A stretch of 6,020 nucleotides of DNA from Synergistales bacterium Syner_01 (GTDB lineage Bacteria; Synergistota; Synergistia; Synergistales; Aminobacteriaceae). The number at the start of each line of letters is the position of its first letter. Positions within the stretch are counted from its first letter, which is position 1. The stretch is from positions 1 to 6,020 of the forward strand of contig LVBO01000406.1 in assembly GCA_001604435.1 (NCBI GenBank), read 5' to 3'. Shown here in pieces: positions 1 through 6,020 of the stretch. The notes under the pieces were generated by a model. The model searched no databases. It had not been told where the DNA came from and saw only the letters and a list, made by a program, of their open reading frames with translations. The position numbers were made by a program, and so were the translations under genes.

Positions 1-792
1 GACCCGCACATGTCCATAGTACTTCAGCGTCCGCTCGGCCTCTTCCTCCAGAAAACAGGGGAGGAAATCGAGCCAGACGTCGCAGTCGTGAATCTCTCCG
101 AGGAGGTCCTGGAGAGCCTTCAGCCTCTCGATGAAGGGGCGGAGAAGCCCCGCGGAGAGAGGTTCGAAGATCTCCAGCGCGTACCGGAGTCGTTTCCCCG
201 CCTTTCTGAGGTCGTGCAGCTCCTTCACCGACGCCGGGTTCCGCACGAATCCGTCGAAGCTGAGGACGTCGGCGACGCGGGCGCGGATCTCGTCCGCGCA
301 GAGGGCGAACGGCGGAGAGTCTTCCTGTTCAAGAATGTCCTTGCGGACCGCTTCACGAAGGCCGTCGAGCATCACGTCGAGAGGTTCGCGGATATCGCGG
401 CCGTCGAGCGCATCGCAGATTCGGCGCTGAAGTTTTTCCCTGCGCCGCGAAAGGCGCAGCAGCAAGCGGGCCAGACCGGGACGTTCGCGCTCGCCGGAGG
501 CGCGAAGCTCTTCCTCGACGGACTCCATCTGGACGTCCAGATCCCGCGCTTCCCCGAGGAGGCCCGTGATTCTGGTCACGGCCTTCCTCCAGCGCTTGGC
601 CTCTCCCGGGGGGAAGCAGGGAGCGAAGAGGGAGAGGGCGGCGCGGAGCCGCCGGGTGGAGACCCTCGCCTTGTGAAGGCATTCGATATCCTCGTCGGTC
701 CGCAGGTCCTCCAGCTGCAAGGAGAGCTTCTCCAGCAGCGGCACGAGCGCGGATACGGCGAAGGATCGGAGAGTTCGGGCGCGCTCGGTCAT
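1..792 (-). CDS. CHAD-domain protein, probable polyphosphate-binding (3' end outside window)
   Basis: 264 codons are visible from the ATG at 792 to the left edge, with no stop, so the C-terminus is missing. I recognise a CHAD domain (conserved histidine alpha-helical domain), an all-helical fold rich in conserved His, Arg and Lys. The first helix motif is at residues 40-53 (H40, then ARVSTRRLRAAL). ARDLDVQ follows at 82-88. The second half-repeat is at 193-207 (HDLRKAGKRLRYALE) and LQDLLGEIHDCDVWL at 227-241. These two similar halves are typical of the family. From the literature, CHAD domains bind polyphosphate and can localise to polyphosphate granules; no enzymatic activity is implied. The start codon overlaps the stop of the upstream polyphosphate kinase gene (ATGA). 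It has its own Shine-Dalgarno AAAGGAG at 808-802, 9 nt upstream, so the two are almost certainly co-transcribed and translationally coupled. No signal peptide or membrane segment is seen, so it is probably cytoplasmic. A further C-terminal domain cannot be excluded. Confidence 0.9.
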   Translation of the reverse strand, partial: MTERARTLRSFAVSALVPLLEKLSLQLEDLRTDEDIECLHKARVSTRRLRAALSLFAPCFPPGEAKRWRKAVTRITGLLGEARDLDVQMESVEEELRASGERERPGLARLLLRLSRRREKLQRRICDALDGRDIREPLDVMLDGLREAVRKDILEQEDSPPFALCADEIRARVADVLSFDGFVRNPASVKELHDLRKAGKRLRYALEIFEPLSAGLLRPFIERLKALQDLLGEIHDCDVWLDFLPCFLEEEAERTLKYYGHVRV

Positions 793-2996
793 CGTTCGTC
801 GCTCCTTTCGGGCGGATTCCAGCCGCTGCTGCGCTGCATCATGATCTTCTGCGAGTCGATCACGGGGTGTCCCTCCTCCGGGGCGATTCTGCGGTACGTT
901 CCGTCGGCGGAGAGCTGCCAGGCCTTTCTGTTGTCCGAAAGATGCACCTCGAGCATATCGCGGAGCAGCGCCTCGCGCAGATCCTTCTCCCGGACGGGAA
1001 CGAGGACCTCGACGCGCCGGTCCAGGTTGCGCGGCATCAGGTCGGCGCTTCCGATGAACAGTTCGTCGTCGCCGCCGTTGCGGAAGTAGAACATCCGCGG
1101 GTGCTCCAGGAAACGCCCGACGATGGAGGTGACGTCGATCGTCTCGCTGACGCCCGGAACGCCGGGGCGAAGGCAGCAGATGCCCCGTATCTGAAGCCGC
1201 ACGCGCACCCCCGCCTGCGAGGCGCGATAGAGCGCCTCGATGCACTCCCTGTCGACGAGCTGGTTCATCTTGAACGCGATGTAGCCTTCTCCCGATTCTT
1301 TATGCCGCGCGATCTCGCGGTCGATCCGCCCGACGATGCCGCTCCGGGTGGTATGCGGCGAGACGAGAAGCTGCCGGTAGTCCCCCTTGCGCGAATAGCC
1401 GGTGATGGCGTTGAAAAGGTCGGTAACGTCCGCGCAGATGGCCTTGTCCGCGGTGAAAAGTCCGAAGTCGGAGTAGATTTTCGCCGTGGAGGGGTTGTAA
1501 TTTCCGGTACCGATGTGCGCGTACCGCATGATGCCCTCGGTTTCACGCCGGACTACGAGGCACATCTTCGCATGGATCTTGAAGCCGACGAGGCCGTAGA
1601 CCACGTGGACGCCGACGTCTTCCAGCGCTTCCGCCCAGTTGATGTTCCGCTCTTCGTCGAACCGCGCCTTCAGCTCGACGACGGCGGTGACCTGTTTCCC
1701 GTTCTTGCGGGCCGTTATGAGGGCGTCGACTACGGGGGATTCGTTTCCGACCCGATAGAGCGTCTGTTTGATCGCCACCACCTTCGGGTCGACGGCCGCC
1801 CCGCGGACGAAGTCCAGAACCGGAGCGAAGCTGTCGTACGGGTGGTAGAGCACGGCGTCGCGCTTGCGAAGGACGGAGTAGAGCGGCGCTCTCTCCGAAA
1901 ACGGTGGAGGCGTACGCGGAAGCAGCGGCTCGTCCTTCAGGTCGGGCCGGTCCACGGAGCAGAGATCCATCATGCCGGCGAAGTCGAGCGGCCCTTTCCG
2001 CTTGTAGATCTGGAAGGGCGCGAGGCGGAAGTTCCGCACGAGGAAGAGAAAAATGTCCTTCGGCACTCCGGACGAGACTTCGAGGCGCACCACTTCGCCG
2101 AAGTTTCGGCGGTCGACGAGGTCCTTCACCGCTTCGAGAAGGTCGGAAGATTCGTCCTCCTCGATCTCGACGTCGGTGTTCCGTGTGATCCGGAACACCG
2201 TGAAGGCTGTGACCTGGAGGCCGGGAAACAGGAGATGCAGATGCTGCGCCACCAGGTTTTCCACGAACAGAACGTCGCACTGGCGGGCGTTCGGCGAAAA
2301 ACCGAGGCTCTCGTACGATTTCGCTTCCTTGTTGCGCGGGAGGAAGATGAAGCGCGAGAGATTCTTCGGTATCTTGATGCGCGCGAAGCGCGTTCCCTTC
2401 TGCGGGTCGGCGAGCTGGACGAGAAAGTTCAGGCTGAGGTTGGAGATCACCGGGAACGGGCGTCCGGGATCGATGGCCTGCGGCGTGAGGATGGGGTAGA
2501 TCTCGTTCTTGAAGTACCCTTCGAGGAATTTTTTATGCTTGTCGCCGAGGTCTTCGTACTCGACGAAGCGCAGCCCCGCGTCCTTCAGGCGGGAACGGAG
2601 CGACTTCGACCAGTAGTCCTGCGCGGTCGCGATCAACGGGAGCACGCGCTTCCGGATAAGGGCGAGCTGCTTCGAGGGCGACATGCCGTCCGGAGCGAGG
2701 GAGGAGACGCCGCCGCGGTACTGCTCCAGCAGCGCTGAGACGCGCACCATGAAAAACTCGTCGAGGTTGTTGAAGAAGATGGAGAGAAACTTGAGCTGCT
2801 CCAGCATCGGCGTGGACGGGGCCATCGCCTCTTCGAGCACCTTCGAGTTGAAATCGATCCAGTTGATCTCCCGGTTCAGGTAGAGGCTCGGGTCGTCGAG
2901 GCTCTGGATATCCTCGAAAAGCGCCCCCTCCTTGTTTTTCTTCGGGCTCATATTCTCAGCGACCTCTCCTTCTGCGATGGATGGAGTAGGGAGCAT
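789..2996 (-). CDS. ppk1: Polyphosphate kinase 1 (PPK1)
   Basis: 735 residues, complete. PPK1 reversibly transfers the terminal phosphate of ATP to a growing polyphosphate chain through a phosphohistidine intermediate. N-terminal domain: LYLNREINWIDFNSKVLEEA at about 38-57 and FFNNLDEFFMVRV at 74-86. Catalytic C1 region: HPYDSF 385-390, AIKQTLYR 408-415, ELKARFDEERNINWAEAL 441-458, KIHAKM 473-478 and AHIGTGNYNPSTAK 493-506. His475 in KIHAKM matches the autophosphorylated His435 of the E. coli enzyme. C2 region: RGICCLRPGVPGVSE 604-618, FLEHPR 629-634 (His632, aligning with E. coli His592), GSADLMPRNLDRRVEV 649-664. All hallmark residues are present, so it should be active. It is slightly longer than E. 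coli PPK (688 residues), mainly through a roughly 30-residue charged N-terminal extension. The ATG at 2996 is chosen because a perfect AGGAGG lies 8 nt upstream; Met16 (ATG at 2951) has only a weaker site. The gene follows a terminator and an AT-rich promoter region and is coupled to the CHAD gene downstream. Confidence 0.97.
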   Translation of the reverse strand: MLPTPSIAEGEVAENMSPKKNKEGALFEDIQSLDDPSLYLNREINWIDFNSKVLEEAMAPSTPMLEQLKFLSIFFNNLDEFFMVRVSALLEQYRGGVSSLAPDGMSPSKQLALIRKRVLPLIATAQDYWSKSLRSRLKDAGLRFVEYEDLGDKHKKFLEGYFKNEIYPILTPQAIDPGRPFPVISNLSLNFLVQLADPQKGTRFARIKIPKNLSRFIFLPRNKEAKSYESLGFSPNARQCDVLFVENLVAQHLHLLFPGLQVTAFTVFRITRNTDVEIEEDESSDLLEAVKDLVDRRNFGEVVRLEVSSGVPKDIFLFLVRNFRLAPFQIYKRKGPLDFAGMMDLCSVDRPDLKDEPLLPRTPPPFSERAPLYSVLRKRDAVLYHPYDSFAPVLDFVRGAAVDPKVVAIKQTLYRVGNESPVVDALITARKNGKQVTAVVELKARFDEERNINWAEALEDVGVHVVYGLVGFKIHAKMCLVVRRETEGIMRYAHIGTGNYNPSTAKIYSDFGLFTADKAICADVTDLFNAITGYSRKGDYRQLLVSPHTTRSGIVGRIDREIARHKESGEGYIAFKMNQLVDRECIEALYRASQAGVRVRLQIRGICCLRPGVPGVSETIDVTSIVGRFLEHPRMFYFRNGGDDELFIGSADLMPRNLDRRVEVLVPVREKDLREALLRDMLEVHLSDNRKAWQLSADGTYRRIAPEEGHPVIDSQKIMMQRSSGWNPPERSDER
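802..808 (-). promoter_or_regulatory. Ribosome binding site of the CHAD gene, inside the ppk 3' end
   Basis: AAAGGAG on the minus strand lies 9 nt before the ATG at 792. It sits within the last codons of ppk, supporting this start and coupled translation across the ATGA junction. Confidence 0.75.
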
Positions 2997-3004
2997 CCTG
3001 CAAA

Positions 3005-3010
3005 CCTCCT
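3005..3010 (-). promoter_or_regulatory. Ribosome binding site of ppk1
   Basis: A perfect AGGAGG on the minus strand with 8 nt to the ATG at 2996. It decides the start in favour of the longer N-terminus over the internal Met16 codon. Confidence 0.85.
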
Positions 3011-3024
3011 CAACGTCATTATGA

Positions 3025-3053
3025 TACCATATGCACTATTATCTCTTATGGTA
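3025..3053. repeat. 7-bp inverted repeat at the ppk1 promoter, candidate operator
   Basis: TACCATA at 3025-3031 and TATGGTA at 3047-3053 are perfect reverse complements separated by 15 bp (22 bp centre to centre, about two helical turns). A 1-nt bulge would extend the arms by ATG/CAT. The right arm overlaps the candidate -10 at 3053-3048, and the alternative -10 lies in the spacer. This arrangement suits a dimeric regulator binding one face of the DNA. No regulator can be named, and it does not resemble the direct-repeat PHO box of PhoB. Confidence 0.4.
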
Positions 3054-3076
3054 CATGCGTCCAGTTGTTTTGACCA
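3048..3076 (-). promoter_or_regulatory. Candidate sigma70-type promoter of the ppk1-CHAD operon
   Basis: On the minus strand, TGGTCA (3076-3071, 4/6 to TTGACA) is followed after 17 nt by TACCAT (3053-3048, 4/6 to TATAAT). An alternative -10 is GATAAT at 3043-3038 (5/6), but it has only a poor -35. The region is AT-rich and lies between the upstream gene's terminator and the ppk1 start, so a promoter is expected here; the exact hexamers are inferred. The leader would be about 45 nt. Confidence 0.4.
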
Positions 3077-3126
3077 GAGATGAAATACTCTTCGGAAAAA
3101 CTGTTACACTTCCGTAATAAGAGGAT

Positions 3127-3169
3127 AAAAAACAAGGCCGCCCGCAGTATGCTCCATCGGGCGGCCTTG
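3127..3169 (-). terminator. Rho-independent terminator of the phosphoesterase gene
   Basis: On the minus strand, a perfect 12-bp GC-rich stem (arms 3169-3158 and 3144-3133, CAAGGCCGCCCG pairing with CGGGCGGCCTTG) with a 13-nt loop is followed by six T residues (3132-3127). It begins 22 nt after the phosphoesterase stop codon. The T-tract lies only on the minus-strand side, so it acts in that direction. It separates the upstream unit from the ppk1 operon. Confidence 0.93.
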
Positions 3170-3191
3170 CGTCGATGCGGAAAAGAGCTGT

Positions 3192-3995
3192 TCAGTCGGC
3201 GGCGGATACTGCGCTCCGCTCCTCCAAGTAGACGACGCTCTCCTCGTCCTTCTTCGTTTGTTTGTCGAACCAACGGATGATCTCCATCGCGCCGTCGAGG
3301 TGCTCCACGAGCGCCGAGCAACTTTCGACCCAGTCGCCGCAGTTGAAGTAGTCGATCTCCTTGAAGCGCCGGATGGAGGGGTTGTGGATGTGTCCGCAGA
3401 TGACGCCGTCGACGCCGTACTTTCCGGCGGCCCGGGCGACGCACTCCTCGTAGTTGCCGATGAACTTCACGGCGTCCTTGACCTTCCGTTTCAGAAATTC
3501 CGAAAGCGACCAGTAGCCGAAACCGAGGAAGGAACGGACCGCGTTCAGCCCCGTATTCAGGTGAAGGGCGAAGTCGTAGGCCCTGTCGCCGAGGAAGGCG
3601 AGCCACGGCTTGTACATCACCGCTACGTCGAACTCGTGTCCATGGACCACCAAGTATCGCTTGCCCTCCGGCGAGGTGTGGATCGCGTTTTCGCAGATCT
3701 TCACGCCGCCGAAAGAATAGCCGCTGAACTCCTTCATGAACTCGTCGTGGTTGCCGGGAATGTAGAGCACCGGCGTCTTCTTCGAGAGTTTGAGTATCTT
3801 CCGGATCACCGAGTTGTGCGAGTTCGGCCATCCGGGGCTTCTCTTCAGCTTCCATCCGTCGATGATGTCGCCTATCAGGTAGAGCTTTTCGCACTCCATC
3901 GACCCGAGGAATGAAACAAGGCTTTTCGCTCTGCACCAGCGCGTTCCGAGGTGAAAATCGGAGAGGAAGACGGACCGGTATCTCAGAGAACTCAT
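3192..3995 (-). CDS. LpxH-related calcineurin-like metallophosphoesterase
   Basis: 267 residues, complete. All five metal-binding blocks of the calcineurin-like fold are visible in order: SDFHLG at 12-17 (D13, H15), GDIIDGW 42-48 (D43), GNHDE 81-85 (N82, H83), VVHGHEFD 116-123 (H118, H120) and CGHIHNP 200-206 (H202, H204). It should therefore be an active two-metal hydrolase. Length and spacing fit the UDP-2,3-diacylglucosamine diphosphatase family (COG2908), whose LpxH member cleaves UDP-2,3-diacylglucosamine to lipid X in lipid A synthesis. It is not a textbook LpxH: E. coli LpxH has GNRDF where this has GNHDE, so another phosphoester substrate is possible. No signal peptide is seen, so it is probably cytoplasmic or peripheral at the inner membrane. 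The ATG at 3995 is the only workable start: the upstream frame reaches a stop without a start codon. The ATG has no well-placed strong ribosome site of its own, but it overlaps the stop of a 9-codon mini-ORF that has one. A strong terminator follows. Confidence 0.88.
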   Translation of the reverse strand: MSSLRYRSVFLSDFHLGTRWCRAKSLVSFLGSMECEKLYLIGDIIDGWKLKRSPGWPNSHNSVIRKILKLSKKTPVLYIPGNHDEFMKEFSGYSFGGVKICENAIHTSPEGKRYLVVHGHEFDVAVMYKPWLAFLGDRAYDFALHLNTGLNAVRSFLGFGYWSLSEFLKRKVKDAVKFIGNYEECVARAAGKYGVDGVICGHIHNPSIRRFKEIDYFNCGDWVESCSALVEHLDGAMEIIRWFDKQTKKDEESVVYLEERSAVSAAD

Positions 3996-4021
3996 CCCTT
4001 TCTTCTCTTTTCTTGCGTCAT
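3992..4021 (-). CDS. 9-codon mini-ORF (MTQEKRRKG) coupled to the phosphoesterase start
   Basis: ATG at 4021 opens nine codons ending in TGA at 3994-3992; this stop overlaps the phosphoesterase ATG at 3995-3993 (ATGA). A strong Shine-Dalgarno sits 7 nt before the mini-ORF ATG, whereas the phosphoesterase ATG has only a purine run too close to it (AAAGGG directly adjacent) or the weaker GAGAAG. This looks like a leader cistron that delivers ribosomes to the downstream gene. The peptide is very basic and has no recognisable family. It may have no function of its own, and chance cannot be excluded for such a short frame. Confidence 0.45.
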   Translation of the reverse strand: MTQEKRRKG

Positions 4022-4028
4022 AGCATAA

Positions 4029-4035
4029 CTCCTTT
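4029..4035 (-). promoter_or_regulatory. Strong ribosome binding site ahead of the mini-ORF
   Basis: AAAGGAG on the minus strand lies 7 nt before the ATG at 4021 and 33 nt before the phosphoesterase ATG. The latter distance is too far for direct use, so it favours entry at the mini-ORF. Confidence 0.65.
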
Positions 4036-4088
4036 CAGTAACGGAAGGTCCGTGCGAACGATACAGTAGCGTAACGGTTGTATGTCCG

Positions 4089-4105
4089 AAAAAGCGCCCC
4101 GCGCT
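4089..4105 (-). terminator. Weak candidate terminator after the AsmA-like gene
   Basis: On the minus strand, AGCGC (4105-4101), a GGG loop and GCGCT (4097-4093) form a 5-bp stem that runs into five T residues (4093-4089). It lies about 60 nt after the AsmA-like stop. The stem is short, so termination is probably partial, and readthrough into the phosphoesterase gene is plausible. Confidence 0.35.
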
Positions 4106-4166
4106 ACACAAGTATACCTCTTTTCGGGAGAACTCCGGAATCCGGCTCGGTCTGCCCCCCGCTCTT

Positions 4167-6020
4167 TTAATGATCCTCCAGTGTTCCGGGCTTGATGATG
4201 GACTTCATGATGTTCTCCAGGAGCTGTTTCTTCACCTGCTCCTCCGTGCTCGCCGAGGTGTCGGACCCGGATCCCGTGGGAATCTCCACTGTAATTCTGA
4301 TCTGCGTTTCGTTCTTGCCCGACGAACCGTTGGCGCGAGGAATGGTCAGCGGCGCGCTTCCGGAGGAGACCTTCAGGTCGAGTATCTCCGGAGCGTCCCA
4401 GGTCCCCTTGAGGTTGAACGAGGTCTCCCGGAAGTCGCGGACCGCCATGCCGCCGACGAGCCCCGTCAGGAAACGCTGAAGGAACTGCGGGTCGGTCAGC
4501 GGATTGCCGTCGATGGTGAGTATCCCCTGGAGAGCGCCGATAAAGGCGTTGAGCGCGCGGATGTTGATGTCGCCGACGCACTTCAGGTCGAGAGGAGAGT
4601 TGTTCCATCCAACGGAACCGCTCGCGGAGAAATAACGATAGACGGTGTCGCCCGGAGGGGCGGAGAGTCTGCTCCCGGGCAGGAGAAAGATGCTGCGCCC
4701 ATCCATGTTGAAGCTCGCGAGCAGCGACGAAAAGCGAATCTCTCCCGTATTCGAGACCGATTCGATCGATTCGAACCCGGAGACCGAACCCTCCTTCGCG
4801 GAAATTTGCCCGCTGCCGAAGACCAGTCCGAGCATGCCGCCCGTGCCGCTCCCCCGCATGGTGAGATCCGCCTTTCCGGAAATCTTACCCCGCCCTTCGA
4901 GGATGCGCTCCGAGGCGCTCGCGAGATCCATGCCCTTCACGGAGAGGGTTCCTTCCCATCGCATGGTGACCGGGTCGACTTTCCCGTCGAAAAGGGCGTT
5001 TCCCTCGTGATAGACGCCCTTGCCTCCTGAAATCACGAACATTCCGTCGCTCCAGCGGAACGGGATGGAAACCCGGCGCGCCTCCGTTTTATAGAGTCCC
5101 AGAGACTGCGAGACGATCGAGCCTTCGAACGTCGGAACGGCGCCGAGCGTACCGGAAAGCGAAAAGTCCGCGTCCCCGGTGAAGATGCCCGCAGCTTGCG
5201 CCGAAAGCGCGGAGGCGGTCTTCGCGAGGTCGATCTTCTTGGTGTTCTTGAGAGAGATCGTCGCACCCGAGGGAGAGACGACCGCTCGTCCTCCAAGGGC
5301 GAGCGTACTCTCTCCCAGCAATCCTTCAAGAGCGATGTCGAACGCGCCCTTGCCGTCCGGAGTGAGCGATATTTTCGCCTTTTCGAGCAGCACGCCGTAG
5401 ACGGAGAGAAAGGGAGACGTACCGGAGAGGACCGATGTGTAGGCTCCTCCCGCTCTTCCGGAGACGGCGAGCTGCGCCGAGAGCGTCCCGCCGAGGCGCA
5501 CCCCCGGGAAGAACGCCGCGGCGAGCGCATGGAGGTCGAGCCTGTTCGCCGCTATCTTCAGATCGGTCTTTTCTCCCTTGGCCAAGCCCAGAACACCCGA
5601 AACATCGATGGAGGAGTCCTGCAGCTTCGCGGAAAAATCGGTGATCTTCAGAGAGGAAGCCGTTCCCTCCGCCTTTGCCCGGACGGCCGTCAGAGGCAAG
5701 GATGCGACGCCGAGCGAAGGGGCGGACGCCGTCAGCGACAGCGAGGGAGAGGAAGGATTTCCGGAGAGGGAGAACTCTCCGGAGACTGTCCCGTCGGCAG
5801 TTTCCGGAGCAGCGCCCGCGGCGGCTGAGATCCGTCCCGCCGCAAGCCCTTTGAACGCTCCCTTGAAGGAGAGTCCGGGCGACGAGCCGATGCGCGCTTT
5901 TCCTTCGATGCTCGCCGTCCCCCCGAAGAGAGAGGCGGAGCCTTTGGAAACGAAAAGCTCTTCCTTCTCGAAGCGCCCTTCGAGCCGAACGTTTCCGAGG
6001 GGGAGCGAGCGCGAGAGCGG
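4167..6020 (-). CDS. AsmA/TamB-like envelope protein, C-terminal part (start outside window)
   Basis: The frame is open from the right edge to TAA at 4169-4167, giving 617 visible residues. The true start is beyond 6020; a TTG at 5699 is an ordinary internal Leu codon, since the same frame continues upstream with similar sequence. The protein is a long run of short beta strands rich in Gly, Ser, Leu and Val, with recurring patterns such as LEGRF, SIEGKA, DVSGVLG, SLSGTLG and DLTMRGSG. This is typical of the AsmA/TamB/YhdP superfamily, beta-groove proteins anchored by one N-terminal helix in the inner membrane and implicated in phospholipid transport and outer-membrane homeostasis. Residues about 400-490 (GSGQISAKEGSVSGF, FSSLLASFNMDG, then SASGSVGW and DLKCVGDINI) resemble the AsmA C-terminal domain. 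A polar Ser/Thr/Gly linker (about 557-595) and a final amphipathic helix (about 593-610) close it. The membrane anchor is not in view. The exact subfamily is uncertain; the superfamily is fairly sure. Confidence 0.8.
   Translation of the reverse strand, partial: PLSRSLPLGNVRLEGRFEKEELFVSKGSASLFGGTASIEGKARIGSSPGLSFKGAFKGLAAGRISAAAGAAPETADGTVSGEFSLSGNPSSPSLSLTASAPSLGVASLPLTAVRAKAEGTASSLKITDFSAKLQDSSIDVSGVLGLAKGEKTDLKIAANRLDLHALAAAFFPGVRLGGTLSAQLAVSGRAGGAYTSVLSGTSPFLSVYGVLLEKAKISLTPDGKGAFDIALEGLLGESTLALGGRAVVSPSGATISLKNTKKIDLAKTASALSAQAAGIFTGDADFSLSGTLGAVPTFEGSIVSQSLGLYKTEARRVSIPFRWSDGMFVISGGKGVYHEGNALFDGKVDPVTMRWEGTLSVKGMDLASASERILEGRGKISGKADLTMRGSGTGGMLGLVFGSGQISAKEGSVSGFESIESVSNTGEIRFSSLLASFNMDGRSIFLLPGSRLSAPPGDTVYRYFSASGSVGWNNSPLDLKCVGDINIRALNAFIGALQGILTIDGNPLTDPQFLQRFLTGLVGGMAVRDFRETSFNLKGTWDAPEILDLKVSSGSAPLTIPRANGSSGKNETQIRITVEIPTGSGSDTSASTEEQVKKQLLENIMKSIIKPGTLEDH

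Larger units (their letters stand above)
3996..4166 (-). other. Intergenic region between the AsmA-like and phosphoesterase genes
   Basis: 171 bp. Apart from the mini-ORF, its ribosome site and the small hairpin, it contains a -10-like TATACT at 4116-4111 without a credible -35, an odd palindrome CCGGA-A-TCCGG at 4135-4145, and two copies of a loose module (GTAACGG followed by GTCCG on the plus strand) at 4038-4052 and 4071-4088. No promoter stands out, so it is open whether the phosphoesterase gene has its own promoter or is read from upstream. Confidence 0.4.

Noticed and set aside
10..1089. A 359-codon open frame on the plus strand at the left edge
   Set aside because: It mirrors the CHAD gene and the end of ppk1. 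The minus strand gives a clear CHAD domain in a frame open to the window edge, with an RBS and an ATGA junction.
867..2738. A 623-codon open frame on the plus strand opposite ppk1
   Set aside because: It is antisense to a complete PPK1 with all catalytic motifs. Its composition (Arg, Asp, Glu, Val, His-rich, no recognisable domain) is that of a mirror frame in GC-rich DNA.
3104..3117. Short inverted repeat TTAC-6 nt-GTAA upstream of ppk1
   Set aside because: The arms are only 4 bp and lie close to the terminator; this is expected by chance in AT-rich DNA.
2997..3126. A PhoB-type PHO box upstream of ppk1
   Set aside because: I looked for tandem CTGTCAT-like 7-mers with 11-bp periodicity and saw none.
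3046..3936. A 296-codon minus-strand frame overlapping the phosphoesterase
   Set aside because: It is out of frame with the motif-bearing 267-residue protein, very Arg-rich, and runs through the terminator hairpin.
4018..4608. A 196-codon minus-strand frame across the AsmA-like 3' end and the gap
   Set aside because: It is out of frame with the AsmA-like protein, low-complexity Arg/His/Gly-rich, with no domain. Its end next to the mini-ORF ATG appears to be chance.
5697..5699. TTG as the start of the AsmA-like gene
   Set aside because: The frame stays open for another 107 codons to the window edge with the same beta-strand-rich character, so this is an internal leucine codon.

Overview
All genes in this window lie on the minus strand. 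They are read right to left, from position 6020 towards position 1. The DNA is GC-rich in the genes and clearly more AT-rich in the gap between about 2997 and 3126. An AsmA/TamB-type envelope protein and an LpxH-family phosphoesterase point to a diderm (Gram-negative) bacterium. The phylum cannot be fixed from the sequence alone; Synergistota or a proteobacterial-type lineage would both fit, and this is only a guess.

Layout in transcription order: (1) 6020-4167, the C-terminal 617 residues of a large AsmA-like protein whose start lies beyond the right edge. (2) 4166-3996, a 171-bp gap with a small U-tailed hairpin, loosely repeated short motifs and, next to the following gene, a 9-codon mini-ORF behind a strong Shine-Dalgarno sequence. 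(3) 3995-3192, a complete calcineurin-like metallophosphoesterase of the LpxH-related group. (4) 3169-3127, a strong Rho-independent terminator that closes this unit. (5) 3126-2997, an AT-rich promoter/leader region with a 7-bp inverted repeat around the likely promoter. (6) 2996-789, a complete polyphosphate kinase (ppk1). (7) 792-1, a CHAD-domain protein that starts inside the ppk stop codon (ATGA overlap) and runs off the left edge.

The window therefore holds two functional units. The right one concerns the cell envelope: an AsmA-like lipid-transport or outer-membrane homeostasis protein, followed by a phosphoesterase related to the lipid A pathway enzyme LpxH. The left one is a polyphosphate operon: PPK1 makes polyphosphate from ATP, and CHAD domains bind polyphosphate. 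Both pairings rest on recognised families. I saw no mobile element, CRISPR array, tRNA or rRNA, and nothing that clearly amounts to an undescribed system. The most distinctive small-scale signals are the mini-ORF coupled to the phosphoesterase, the inverted repeat at the ppk promoter and the translationally coupled ppk-CHAD junction.
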